The notes below the pieces were generated by a model. The model made no database searches. It was not told where the DNA came from and saw nothing but the letters and a program-made list of their open reading frames with translations. A program made the translations under genes and the position numbers. From Candidatus Bathyarchaeota archaeon (GTDB lineage Archaea > Thermoproteota > Bathyarchaeia > Bathyarchaeales > SOJC01), in NCBI GenBank assembly GCA_030641425.1, contig DAOWHM010000029.1:1-8604 (forward strand): 8,604 nt of DNA, in the 5' to 3' direction. This document shows, piece by piece, positions 1 through 6,093 of the stretch. Numbering within the stretch: position 1 is the first letter of the stretch; each line of letters opens with the position of its first letter.

Positions 1-192
1 ATATATGCATGCATCGCCAAGAGAAAAGGTATAACTAAGAAAGAAGGTTTGGAGCAATTAGTAGTTGAAGATTTAGAGCTTCTAGAAAAAGAGGAAGAAA
101 GACGCTTAGAGATAGCTAAAGCTCATGGATTATCCATAACAATAGAAGACTATGAACAAAGACGGAAAAAGAGGAAAAACCTGAAAGAGTAA
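1..192 (+). CDS. C-terminal part of an unidentified charged protein
   Basis: Frame 1 is open from the first base to a TAA at 190-192, giving 63 residues with no start codon ATG, so the gene begins upstream of the window. The visible part is very rich in Lys, Glu and Arg. It contains a likely long helix (about residues 17-45, LEQLVVEDLELLEKEEERR) and ends in a basic tail (QRRKKRKN). No family is recognisable. Its stop lies 39 bases from the stop of the convergent Lrp-like gene. The composition looks like real coding sequence rather than a chance open frame, but an internal TTG at 49 leaves open a much smaller gene. Confidence 0.55.
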   Translation: MYACIAKRKGITKKEGLEQLVVEDLELLEKEEERRLEIAKAHGLSITIEDYEQRRKKRKNLKE

Positions 193-231
193 GAGTCTAC
201 ATTACCCGCTTTCAAGTGTTAATATCGTAGA

Positions 232-759
232 TTAGTTCTTCTTCTCTTCCTGTAGCGTATCTAAGAGATGCTTGGCTAGAGTTGAGTATGTGTGAGACCG
301 ATACTGTTGTTTGTCTAATAGGTTTATTACGAAACTGTCGACTCTGGAGAAGTCTAGATAGTCCAGCTCCTTCAGTTTATCAATGTACTCTGAAAATGAC
401 GTATAGTCTTTGTGATATGACATGAGAACTCCATCGTAGCCCATTCCAGTTCCCTTTTCAAGCATCACAATGTTTGGCTTGCTTTTCATAAAAACTGTCG
501 CGTTTTTTCTTGCATTTTCGATGTCCGCTGTCTTAAGGGTATTATCAATTTTAACAAAAGTTAGAGCCAAGATCTGATATCCAATTTTGGGGAAGTCGGG
601 CTCTATAGTGTACTTTTTAATATATCCCTTATCCTCTAGTCTCTTTCTTGTTCTGCTGATGGTGGGCTGAGAAACCTTTAACTCTTTAGCTAGTTTTCTA
701 TCGCTTTTGCGACCACTTTTTAGAAGCTCCAAAATAAGTCTCCACTCAAGAATCTTCAA
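232..759 (-). CDS. Lrp/AsnC-like winged-helix transcriptional regulator
   Basis: A 175-residue protein with an N-terminal helix-turn-helix of the Lrp/AsnC type. Residues 8-30 give the first helices (LILELLKSG, RKLAKELKVS). Residues 30-47 form the recognition helix and the turn into the wing (SQPTISRTRKRLEDKGYI), followed by a strand ending near residue 60. The C-terminal half (about 63-150) is predicted alpha/beta but does not show a clear canonical RAM ligand-binding motif, so the effector is unknown. The start is TTG at 757-759, chosen because GAGGT lies seven bases upstream on the coding strand. Inverted repeats between the start and the promoter suggest autoregulation, common in this family. 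It converges with the truncated gene at the window edge. Assignment to the Lrp-like winged-helix class is solid; the regulon is unknown. Confidence 0.85.
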   Translation of the reverse strand: MKILEWRLILELLKSGRKSDRKLAKELKVSQPTISRTRKRLEDKGYIKKYTIEPDFPKIGYQILALTFVKIDNTLKTADIENARKNATVFMKSKPNIVMLEKGTGMGYDGVLMSYHKDYTSFSEYIDKLKELDYLDFSRVDSFVINLLDKQQYRSHTYSTLAKHLLDTLQEEKKN

Positions 760-770
760 GTATCTTACCT

Positions 771-804
771 CACATCATATGTGACAATGCAACAATGCCT
801 TGTC
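771..804. promoter_or_regulatory. candidate operator in front of the Lrp-like gene
   Basis: Two inverted repeats lie in the leader of the regulator gene. CACAT-cat-ATGTG occupies 771-783, and GACAA (783-787) pairs with TTGTC (800-804) across 12 bases. A direct repeat ACAATGC (784-790 and 792-798) lies between them. They sit between the proposed TATA box and the start codon, where a repressor could block transcription. Binding by the adjacent Lrp-like protein is inferred from position only. Confidence 0.35.
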
Positions 805-818
805 TAAATATAAAATAG
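804..818 (-). promoter_or_regulatory. TATA-box promoter of the Lrp-like gene
   Basis: On the minus strand the sequence reads GCTATTTTATATTTAGA, with the AT core at 806-815. Archaeal transcription would start about 25 bases on, near 785, leaving a leader of roughly 25 bases that contains the GAGGT ribosome binding site. The motif is nearly symmetrical and could also fire rightward into the GC-rich block. Confidence 0.5.
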
Positions 819-864
819 CTTTGCATAAAATAGTTATGAAACAATCGTCAATTTTGCAGACACT

Positions 865-1082
865 GTAAGGCTGTCCGCCTTGCGTCGCCCACCCACTTAA
901 CCCCCGCCCCCAACCTCGCCTCTTGGCGACTCACCCATTCCCCACCGTTTCCCTTCCCAAAGGAAGAGGGAGGGCTTAAATCAGGATAACCCATTCTGGG
1001 TTTTCCTAGCGGTATCTATTGCTGATTACCTTTCCTAGAGACCAGCTCCCAACATGTCAAAACCCCCTACTCTTTAGGAGGG
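865..1082 (-). ncRNA. candidate structured non-coding RNA (GC-rich hairpin block)
   Basis: This stretch lacks any convincing reading frame and is much richer in G and C than its flanks. It contains several hairpins: 1063-1081 (7 pairs, loop AAGAG on the minus strand), 1006-1038 (CTAG/CTAG and GGTA/TACC), 983-1007 (AGGA-AACCCA paired with TGGGTT-TCCT), 951-968 (7 pairs) and 916-929 (TCGCC/GGCGA, four-base loop). A longer-range helix joins 895-910 to 968-981. Three of the hairpins and the long-range helix gain G-U pairs only when read as minus-strand RNA, favouring that orientation. The hairpin at 865-883 pairs better on the plus strand. A TATA-like TTATAATATATCG on the minus strand (1152-1164) would start an RNA near 1130. 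I found neither the SRP RNA helix-8 motif nor the conserved RNase P core, so the class is unknown. Confidence 0.35.
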
Positions 1083-1303
1083 TCGATACTCTACTGTTTG
1101 AGAACTAAATTACGCATGCGCGTTTACGTGAAAATTAAATAGCAATCTAATCGATATATTATAACAATAAACGATGCATGCCTACATAATCAGAGCTGAA
1201 ACCTGATTCAGTCAGTGTTCTAATACAAGATCTTAAAGAAACCAATCAGCTTGCAGACTCCCCCCCCGCAAGCCAAGAATTGTTGGTCAAAAAAATATGT
1301 AAC
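1083..1303. other. non-coding AT-rich spacer
   Basis: No reading frame in this stretch looks real. It holds the palindrome CGCATGCG (1113-1120), an ATGCATGC (1174-1181), and an imperfectly placed hairpin, GCTTGC (1249-1254) with GCAAGC (1268-1273), whose 13-base loop contains a run of eight C. Nothing else in it could be assigned. Confidence 0.5.
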
Positions 1304-1329
1304 CATATATATAATAATTTTATAATATT
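1304..1329 (+). promoter_or_regulatory. promoter of the three-gene winged-helix operon
   Basis: Two AT boxes lie in tandem: CATATATATAATA (1304-1316) and TTTTATAATATT (1318-1329). Transcription would start near 1336 or 1348, leaving a leader of about 20-33 bases with a GAGAGGT ribosome binding site at 1352-1358. No other TATA-like site precedes the operon as closely. Confidence 0.55.
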
Positions 1330-1368
1330 CTCCTAATACACCACTAGCATTGAGAGGTTCTGACTACT

Positions 1369-1818
1369 GTGCCATTCACAATGCGCATCAAAATAGGTCA
1401 AAACGAGATTGAAATATCCGGTTCACAGAGAGAAGTCTTAAAGACAATCCAAGATCTACCAAAACTGGTTGAAAACATCACCAAAGCATTCACACCCAAG
1501 AACACCAAAGAAACCACAACTGAAAAACCTTCAGTTACGATGATATCAGTGCCCTCCTCAACCACATCGAAAATATATCCTTCAATAAGGAAAGCAAAAA
1601 ACTGCAGCCAAGCTGTTTTGAAACTACTTGAAACTGAGTGGGGAGCTTGGAGACCTAGAACCTTATCTGAAATAGTTGAGGCTCTGAAAGCAAATGCTAT
1701 TCATTATCCATCTTCGACCCTATCAGGAGTTTTATCCTGGCTCGTTAAAAAAGGAAAGGTGAAACGATGGAAAACAGATGCAGGATATGTCTACATATTA
1801 GCTGAGGAGACAACATAA
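1369..1818 (+). CDS. winged-helix small protein, subfamily A (copy 1)
   Basis: A 149-residue protein of two domains. Residues 5-41 (MRIKIGQNEIEISGSQREVL onward) predict two short strands and a helix. A Thr/Ser/Lys-rich linker spans about 42-75. Residues 79-144 form a winged helix with helices CSQAVLKLLE, RTLSEIVEALKA and SSTLSGVLSWLVKKG, then a wing ending in GYVYIL. The winged helix matches the divergent gene at 2905-3321 residue for residue at many positions (LKLxxxxW, TLSEI, HY, LxxLVKKG), so the two are paralogues. The start is GTG at 1369: GAGGT lies ten bases upstream, and this start aligns its first strand with the next protein. It is the first gene of a three-gene operon, four bases from the next. 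Role unknown; DNA binding is inferred from the fold. Confidence 0.8.
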   Translation: MPFTMRIKIGQNEIEISGSQREVLKTIQDLPKLVENITKAFTPKNTKETTTEKPSVTMISVPSSTTSKIYPSIRKAKNCSQAVLKLLETEWGAWRPRTLSEIVEALKANAIHYPSSTLSGVLSWLVKKGKVKRWKTDAGYVYILAEETT

Positions 1819-1822
1819 AGCC

Positions 1823-2296
1823 ATGCCAGGACGTATACGGATAAAAGTGAAGGCTCCTTTTGGAGAGATTGTGGTTGAAGGAGAAGGAGCAAGAGAGATC
1901 CTAGAAATGCTCGAGCAAATGCCTTCCAGTTTTGTAGAGAAGATAGGCGAGTTAGTTTCAGCGAAACTGACACCCCCTGCTCAAGCACAGTTGGAGGGAA
2001 TTGTAGAGTTCACAACAGAAGGCCCAGTTATCACCACAAGGGTGAAATTCACTCATTATGAAGCCATTGGTCTGGTCTTATACGCATCTGAAGGAAAGAC
2101 TGAAACCGCTTCCAAAATTGACCGGCTATTACAATCGAGTGGGGTGAAATCCATGGTCCCTGCAAGACTGAACGAAATGACCAAACGGGGCCTAGTGTTT
2201 AAACCCGATCCTGGGCGACCAGAACTTAGGCTAACAACTCAAGGCGAAAAATGGGTGGAAGACGAGGTTGTACCCAAGCTGAAAAAAGGAGCCTAG
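1823..2296 (+). CDS. winged-helix small protein, subfamily B (copy 2)
   Basis: A 157-residue protein with the same plan as its neighbours. Residues 3-48 form an N-terminal strand-helix domain (RIRIKVKAPFGEIVVEGEG, then an acidic helix). A linker and strand region (49-77) follows. A winged helix covers about 78-140 (THYEAIGLVLYASEG, ETASKIDRLLQSSG, MVPARLNEMTKRGLV, wing to ELRLTT). A final helix, EKWVEDEVVPKLKK, matches the end of the following protein (LKRLVEEILPKIKN). The start is ATG at 1823, four bases after the upstream stop, with GAGGAG about 13 bases ahead inside the upstream gene, so translation is probably coupled. No catalytic motif is visible. It is a probable DNA-binding protein or adaptor of unknown role. 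Confidence 0.8.
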   Translation: MPGRIRIKVKAPFGEIVVEGEGAREILEMLEQMPSSFVEKIGELVSAKLTPPAQAQLEGIVEFTTEGPVITTRVKFTHYEAIGLVLYASEGKTETASKIDRLLQSSGVKSMVPARLNEMTKRGLVFKPDPGRPELRLTTQGEKWVEDEVVPKLKKGA

Positions 2297-2299
2297 CTC

Positions 2300-2791
2300 A
2301 TGAGCGTCACAGTCCACATCAAGTATAATGATGTTGAGGGAACCTTTAGTGGAGATGTGGATGGAGTATGGGTTGACGTTAATCGATTCTTCAGTCAAAA
2401 GATCCCTAATTTTTCCGTTGCACGAAATTTTGTTTTGACTGTGGATCTGAAAGAGGTCATTGACGCTAGCAGAAACATAGTAGCAGTTTCAGAGGGAACT
2501 CCAGTTGTATTGGTTCCAAAGAAAAAGCTGACTGATACCGAGAGTTTACTTCTCATTTTACTAGCCGCCTACATTGGAGGTCGATTAGGAGTCTTGGAAA
2601 GGTTGTGGCTCGATGGAAAGGAGCTACAAACATGGTTGGACAAGAGCGCAAAGATTACCAGCACTCGATTAAGTGAGTTGAACCGAGGAGGAATGGTATT
2701 GAAGACAGATAATTGTGGGTATCGGCTTTCGATCCTGGGCCTTAAACGTTTGGTTGAAGAGATTTTGCCAAAGATAAAGAACAAAGTTTAG
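2300..2791 (+). CDS. winged-helix small protein, subfamily B (copy 3)
   Basis: A 163-residue protein and the last gene of the operon. The N-terminal domain (1-35, VTVHIKYNDVEGTFSGDVDG) is a shorter, more divergent version of the strand-helix unit in its neighbours. A strand-rich middle (40-75) ends in VVLVPKKK. The winged helix spans about 78-143 (TDTESLLLILLAAYIGG, ELQTWLDKS, ITSTRLSELNRGGMV, GYRLS), followed by a helix GLKRLVEEILPKIKN that aligns with the end of the preceding protein. The start is ATG at 2300, with GGAG eight bases upstream and only three bases after the previous stop. The very hydrophobic helix at 80-92 is probably the packed first helix of the fold rather than a membrane segment. 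Function unknown. Confidence 0.8.
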   Translation: MSVTVHIKYNDVEGTFSGDVDGVWVDVNRFFSQKIPNFSVARNFVLTVDLKEVIDASRNIVAVSEGTPVVLVPKKKLTDTESLLLILLAAYIGGRLGVLERLWLDGKELQTWLDKSAKITSTRLSELNRGGMVLKTDNCGYRLSILGLKRLVEEILPKIKNKV

Positions 2792-2904
2792 TTTCAGAAA
2801 ATTTTTTTGTATGAAATGGCACATTCAATTTCTGATATCCAAGTATCATACATTGGTTTTGATACAACACCAGAAAAGTAAACTGGCGCATACCACTCGA
2901 TTTT
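2792..2904. terminator. convergent intergenic region with T-tract terminator
   Basis: A run of seven T (2802-2808) lies eleven bases beyond the stop of the three-gene operon, the usual form of an archaeal intrinsic terminator. A weak inverted repeat, GTATCA (2843-2848) with TGATAC (2860-2865), sits between the two converging genes and could serve the leftward gene. No gene is seen here. Confidence 0.4.
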
Positions 2905-3321
2905 TCAGCCAACATTCGTGGGAGGAGGGTGTTTTTGCAGATATTGGTATCGTCTAGGTCGTCCAATTCTCGTAAGTACGCCTTCTCTGACCAAATCGAC
3001 TAATGCGTGTGCAACAGCGGTGCGATCGTAGTGGAACCCTCTGCGACCCATTTCTCCATGAACGTCGCTTAGGCTTCTTCCAGAGTCGAACCAGCCTTCT
3101 TTCCATAGGCGGAGGATAATGCTCTTGCAGGTTTCTCCTCGTCCTGGAATAGCTATGTTGCTTCTTTCAGTGTTGGCAATATTGCTGTTTATGCCTCTTT
3201 CATTTACTGCTGCTAGAACGTTGTCCACGACTTCTCGTATTTCTTCCACGTTGCATTCGATCTCGAAGTCGATATTACCTACTTTCATTTTTAGGCGTAC
3301 TGTTTGTTTGCCCTCAGTCAA
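2905..3321 (-). CDS. winged-helix small protein, subfamily A, divergent from nurA (copy 4)
   Basis: A 138-residue protein built like the three in the facing operon. The N-terminal strand-helix domain covers 7-39 (VRLKMKVGNIDFEIECNVEE). A Ser/Asn/Arg linker covers 40-62. A winged helix covers 64-128 (TCKSIILRLWKEGW, RSLSDVHGEMGRRG, HYDRTAVAHALVDLVREG, wing RIGRPRRYQYL). The basic wing, with five arginines close together, fits DNA contact. It is closest to the protein at 1369-1818. The start is TTG at 3319-3321, supported by GGTGA seven bases upstream on the coding strand. It is transcribed away from nurA from a shared promoter holding duplicated palindromes, so it is a good candidate to regulate both itself and nurA-herA. 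That role is inferred. Confidence 0.8.
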   Translation of the reverse strand: MTEGKQTVRLKMKVGNIDFEIECNVEEIREVVDNVLAAVNERGINSNIANTERSNIAIPGRGETCKSIILRLWKEGWFDSGRSLSDVHGEMGRRGFHYDRTAVAHALVDLVREGVLTRIGRPRRYQYLQKHPPPTNVG

Positions 3322-3336
3322 GCATCTTTCACCCTA

Positions 3337-3383
3337 TTGTTATTGTATTGCGCAACTTGTTATTGCGCAATATTTAAATATTG
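3337..3383. promoter_or_regulatory. divergent promoter and operator between wHTH copy 4 and nurA
   Basis: TATTGCGCAA occurs twice, at 3346-3355 and 3361-3370, with a 15-base period. Each copy contains the perfect palindrome TTGCGCAA. TTGTTATTG also recurs, at 3337-3345 and 3357-3365. Immediately beside lies CAATATTTAAATATTG (3368-3383), a perfect 16-base palindrome whose core is a TATA box readable in both directions. Starts would fall near 3400 for nurA and near 3350 for the leftward gene. The repeats overlap the edge of the TATA box and occupy the expected leftward start, as a repressor site would. Confidence 0.6.
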
Positions 3384-3418
3384 AGATACTACCAACCTAA
3401 AGATGTTGGTGAATCTTG

Positions 3419-4504
3419 GTGAATGCACAATTGCCTATAACAACAACACCAAAATATAATTTTCCATTACCCCAAGAAACATTACATCCCCTTGAACTAC
3501 CCAAACATTTCACGAAACTAAGCCTACTATCGTTAAAACCAACTCAACAAAAGCAGAGACTTTCGACCAAAGACACAGCAACACAACTTCCCACACATCT
3601 CCGCCTCCAACAATCCATTTCCTCAACAGAGCTGTTTCCCCTCACGCCAAATCCAATAGATACAACCATTGTGGCGATAGATGTGTCAAGCATAAGACTA
3701 GGGGAAACAGAAACAGGTTTCCTGCTTGGAGTGAGAGGAGCCATCGTGTGGAAAGAATCGAAACAATACAGATATCTACGCTTAGGACCTTTCCCATTTC
3801 ATATCACCCAACGCACAGAAGACGAGATCCGTAGACTCTACCGCCAAGATCACCCAATATCACGACTCCAAGTACGCTCGATTCCCCAAGTCTACATTAT
3901 TCAAAGCAGATTAACCACGCTCCTAGAACGATGGATGCAGTCCTTCATCATTCGCACAACACGTAACAGCATAATTCTTTGGGATGGAAGCCTCGCGGTC
4001 GATACAACTGAAACTCCAGCAAGTACCATAAAAGAACTCCTCACAGCGGCCCACAACAATGGAAACATCATTCTAGCCTTTTCGAAGATGACACGGCTGT
4101 CATTGCATGGTCGTAGACTGACAGATCTCATCTTTAAACATCCACCTCCTTGCCTCCTCAGAATAAAAGAACACATCAATCATTTTGGGCAAATTAGACT
4201 GATGGGCAATGTATACGTAGCGAAATTCACTAAAGGCAAATTAGCCTTCAGAATGGACGCTGATAAACGCAGGTCTTCAATAGAAGTAGTTGAGGCTGTT
4301 CAAAACCTTCTAGGAAATGATTCAATTCTTCAGAGCTACCCTGAAACCCTTCGACTGGCCCACATATTCTCTACATTCACAGCCACTGAAGTTTTGGCTC
4401 TGCAACGTTGCATCACCCAGAAGAGTGGGTTGAGAGTCATCACCACGCTCAACCTCCGCCGATTACTCTTTGGACGTTTCGGAAAAACCCAGAAAGGTTG
4501 CTAA
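3419..4504 (+). CDS. nurA: NurA-family nuclease
   Basis: A 361-residue protein of the NurA family, nucleases that work with the HerA translocase to degrade DNA strands at broken ends. Visible family motifs are VAIDVSS with the catalytic Asp at about residue 88, an acidic LLERW at about 170, ILWDGSL with Asp at about 189, a FSK near 223, and YPETLRLAH near 307-315 with the late conserved His. The first 70 residues precede the nuclease core and are unusually rich in Thr, Pro, Leu, Gln and Lys; their coding strand is very poor in G. The start is taken as GTG 3419, six bases after GGTGA; TTG 3416 is also in frame but only three bases from it. The stop lies one base before the preferred herA start. 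Archaeal nurA is often next to mre11-rad50, which are not seen here. Confidence 0.85.
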   Translation: MNAQLPITTTPKYNFPLPQETLHPLELPKHFTKLSLLSLKPTQQKQRLSTKDTATQLPTHLRLQQSISSTELFPLTPNPIDTTIVAIDVSSIRLGETETGFLLGVRGAIVWKESKQYRYLRLGPFPFHITQRTEDEIRRLYRQDHPISRLQVRSIPQVYIIQSRLTTLLERWMQSFIIRTTRNSIILWDGSLAVDTTETPASTIKELLTAAHNNGNIILAFSKMTRLSLHGRRLTDLIFKHPPPCLLRIKEHINHFGQIRLMGNVYVAKFTKGKLAFRMDADKRRSSIEVVEAVQNLLGNDSILQSYPETLRLAHIFSTFTATEVLALQRCITQKSGLRVITTLNLRRLLFGRFGKTQKGC

Positions 4505-4505
4505 C

Positions 4506-5975
4506 TTGCGACTCTACAAAAAAGAAGGTGCTACTGTTCAAATCATCAGTTTCCCAAATGAACAAGTAAGAAAGGGAGATTACTTAGCAATTGAGGATTC
4601 TAAGCATGGAGATAACCTAATCGTCCAAGTAATAGACATGGAATACGCTAACATCCCAGGAATACTGGAGGAATTGCTCAGGAACTATGATGGTGATTCA
4701 TCCATTGCAGGAGAGGATGTGGATCCATTTGATGTCGCGGCACATATCAGATATATTCAAGACGCACGCTTGCTGATCTGCAAGATTAGAGCTTCAACCC
4801 ACAATGGCAAGTTGATTCCTGCAGGTTCTCATCTTCCAGCTCGTTCTTATGCGAGAATTAGAAGTGTCTCTGTGAATGAATTACTCACTCGTCCTGATGG
4901 CGCTGAGGGCTACGAAATACGTCTGGGTGAAACTGCAGAGAAAACGCATCTGGATGTGGATGTGCGAGCTTTAGATGGTGCTCTCAACATAATCACTGGA
5001 AAGAAAGGAACAGGCAAATCCCACATAGCCAAGTTGCTGGTTCTTAGTCTAATAAGCCATGGTGCCCCAGTGGTTATTTTTGATCTCAATGGCGAATATA
5101 TCGGGTTAGGTCAAGACACAGAGGGGAAGCCAAACGAATTTAGCTCAAAAATCCATGTTCTAACACCAAGACAAAACTTCAAAGTAACACTTGAACAGGT
5201 GAAAATTCATGTTTTACTCAACATCCTCGTCAACGCGCTTCACCTTCCAGGAACATCCGCAAGAGAATTCAGACGGATATGGCACTCCCTTGAGCAGAAT
5301 GGCACATTGACAATGGGGGAACTAGGCGAAGCCATTAAAAACTGGAGATGCAACCAACATGTTCGGGATGCTCTATTCTCTCGATATTACACGTTACTGA
5401 ACTCGCGGTTGTTCACAGACAACCCTGCACTGGCAACCTCATTAGAGAATGCCCTAGATCGGGCTCGATCAGGAGGTGCCATAGTTTTGAACCTTCGGAA
5501 TGAATCAACCACGAATAGGCATATCGTTGTAGAGTACGTACTCGGAAAACTTGTAGAGCTGTTGACAACTCGGAGGCTTCGAGCTATCTTCCTATTTGCC
5601 GAAGAGGCGCACCTGTATCTCAGAGAAACTTACTGGGATGATATAGTTACCCGAATGCGTCACTTTGGAGTGTTCACAACATTCATCACAAACCAACCAG
5701 ATACAATCCGAGAGAACATATATCGCCAAGTCGACAACTTGTTTGTCTTGAACTTCACTAATGAACATGATATAGATCCGATCTCGAGAGCTGCTAGAGT
5801 TGATGCTCACACTGTGAAATCTATAGTTCGAGATCTTCTACCTCATCACTGCCTTGTTCTAGGTAAAGTTGTGAATGATTTTCCAATGATTGTGAAGATT
5901 AAAAGCTTAGATGTTCAAGCAATGGGACAAACACGACTCTTCTTCCCCGTAAGGATTTGTGCATTAACTCCATAA
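4506..5975 (+). CDS. herA: HerA-family DNA translocase ATPase
   Basis: A 489-residue hexameric-type ATPase of the HerA/FtsK superfamily. The N-terminal beta barrel (HAS domain) covers about 5-150 (ATVQIISFPNEQVRKGDYLA). The ATPase core has Walker A GKKGTGKS at 165-172, the family motif VIFDLNGEY around 190-198, a helical insertion at about 225-320, and Walker B IFLFAEEAH with Glu 366-367. A sensor region RHFGVFTTFITNQPDTIREN and LNFTNEHDIDPIS follow. The C terminus closes with strands typical of the family. The start is TTG at 4506, with AAGGT seven bases upstream inside nurA. An earlier TTG at 4470 would overlap nurA by 35 bases and has no ribosome site. Translation is therefore probably coupled to NurA, its likely partner. 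All key catalytic motifs are intact. Confidence 0.9.
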   Translation: MRLYKKEGATVQIISFPNEQVRKGDYLAIEDSKHGDNLIVQVIDMEYANIPGILEELLRNYDGDSSIAGEDVDPFDVAAHIRYIQDARLLICKIRASTHNGKLIPAGSHLPARSYARIRSVSVNELLTRPDGAEGYEIRLGETAEKTHLDVDVRALDGALNIITGKKGTGKSHIAKLLVLSLISHGAPVVIFDLNGEYIGLGQDTEGKPNEFSSKIHVLTPRQNFKVTLEQVKIHVLLNILVNALHLPGTSAREFRRIWHSLEQNGTLTMGELGEAIKNWRCNQHVRDALFSRYYTLLNSRLFTDNPALATSLENALDRARSGGAIVLNLRNESTTNRHIVVEYVLGKLVELLTTRRLRAIFLFAEEAHLYLRETYWDDIVTRMRHFGVFTTFITNQPDTIRENIYRQVDNLFVLNFTNEHDIDPISRAARVDAHTVKSIVRDLLPHHCLVLGKVVNDFPMIVKIKSLDVQAMGQTRLFFPVRICALTP

Positions 5976-6093
5976 GCAAGTTTTGAATTGCGTCGAACAG
6001 GTTTCAACTCTGTGGGCGTCCAACCTAGGAATTCACCGCATTACCATAAATGCATGCCCAGGAACAAGGACAGATTTGCTCTGGTCCCGACAG
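5976..6093. other. convergent spacer between herA and the arrestin-like gene
   Basis: No gene is recognised in these 118 bases. They contain an ATGCATGC palindrome (6050-6057) and no clear T-tract, so the end of either transcript cannot be placed. The rightward reading frame beginning at 5983 runs into the antisense of the next gene and has a cysteine-, tryptophan- and serine-rich composition unlike a real protein. Confidence 0.5.

Noticed and set aside
196..231. Inverted repeat TCTAC/GTAGA as a terminator for the converging genes
   Set aside because: Only five pairs with a 26-base loop and no T-tract; indistinguishable from chance.
1021..1095. Possible tRNA because of GGTCGATAC resembling a T-loop
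   Set aside because: No acceptor stem, D-arm or anticodon arm of the right size could be fitted around it on either strand.
2742..2966. A leftward 74-codon frame in the convergent gap
   Set aside because: It overlaps the ends of both flanking genes, has no ribosome site and shows no recognisable sequence pattern.
3337..3370. Short CRISPR-like array
   Set aside because: The repeats are only 9-10 bases with 5-base spacing and two copies; this fits an operator, not a CRISPR.
3119..3400. A 93-codon rightward frame before nurA
   Set aside because: It is antisense to wHTH copy 4, which has family similarity and a good ribosome site, and it runs through the divergent promoter.
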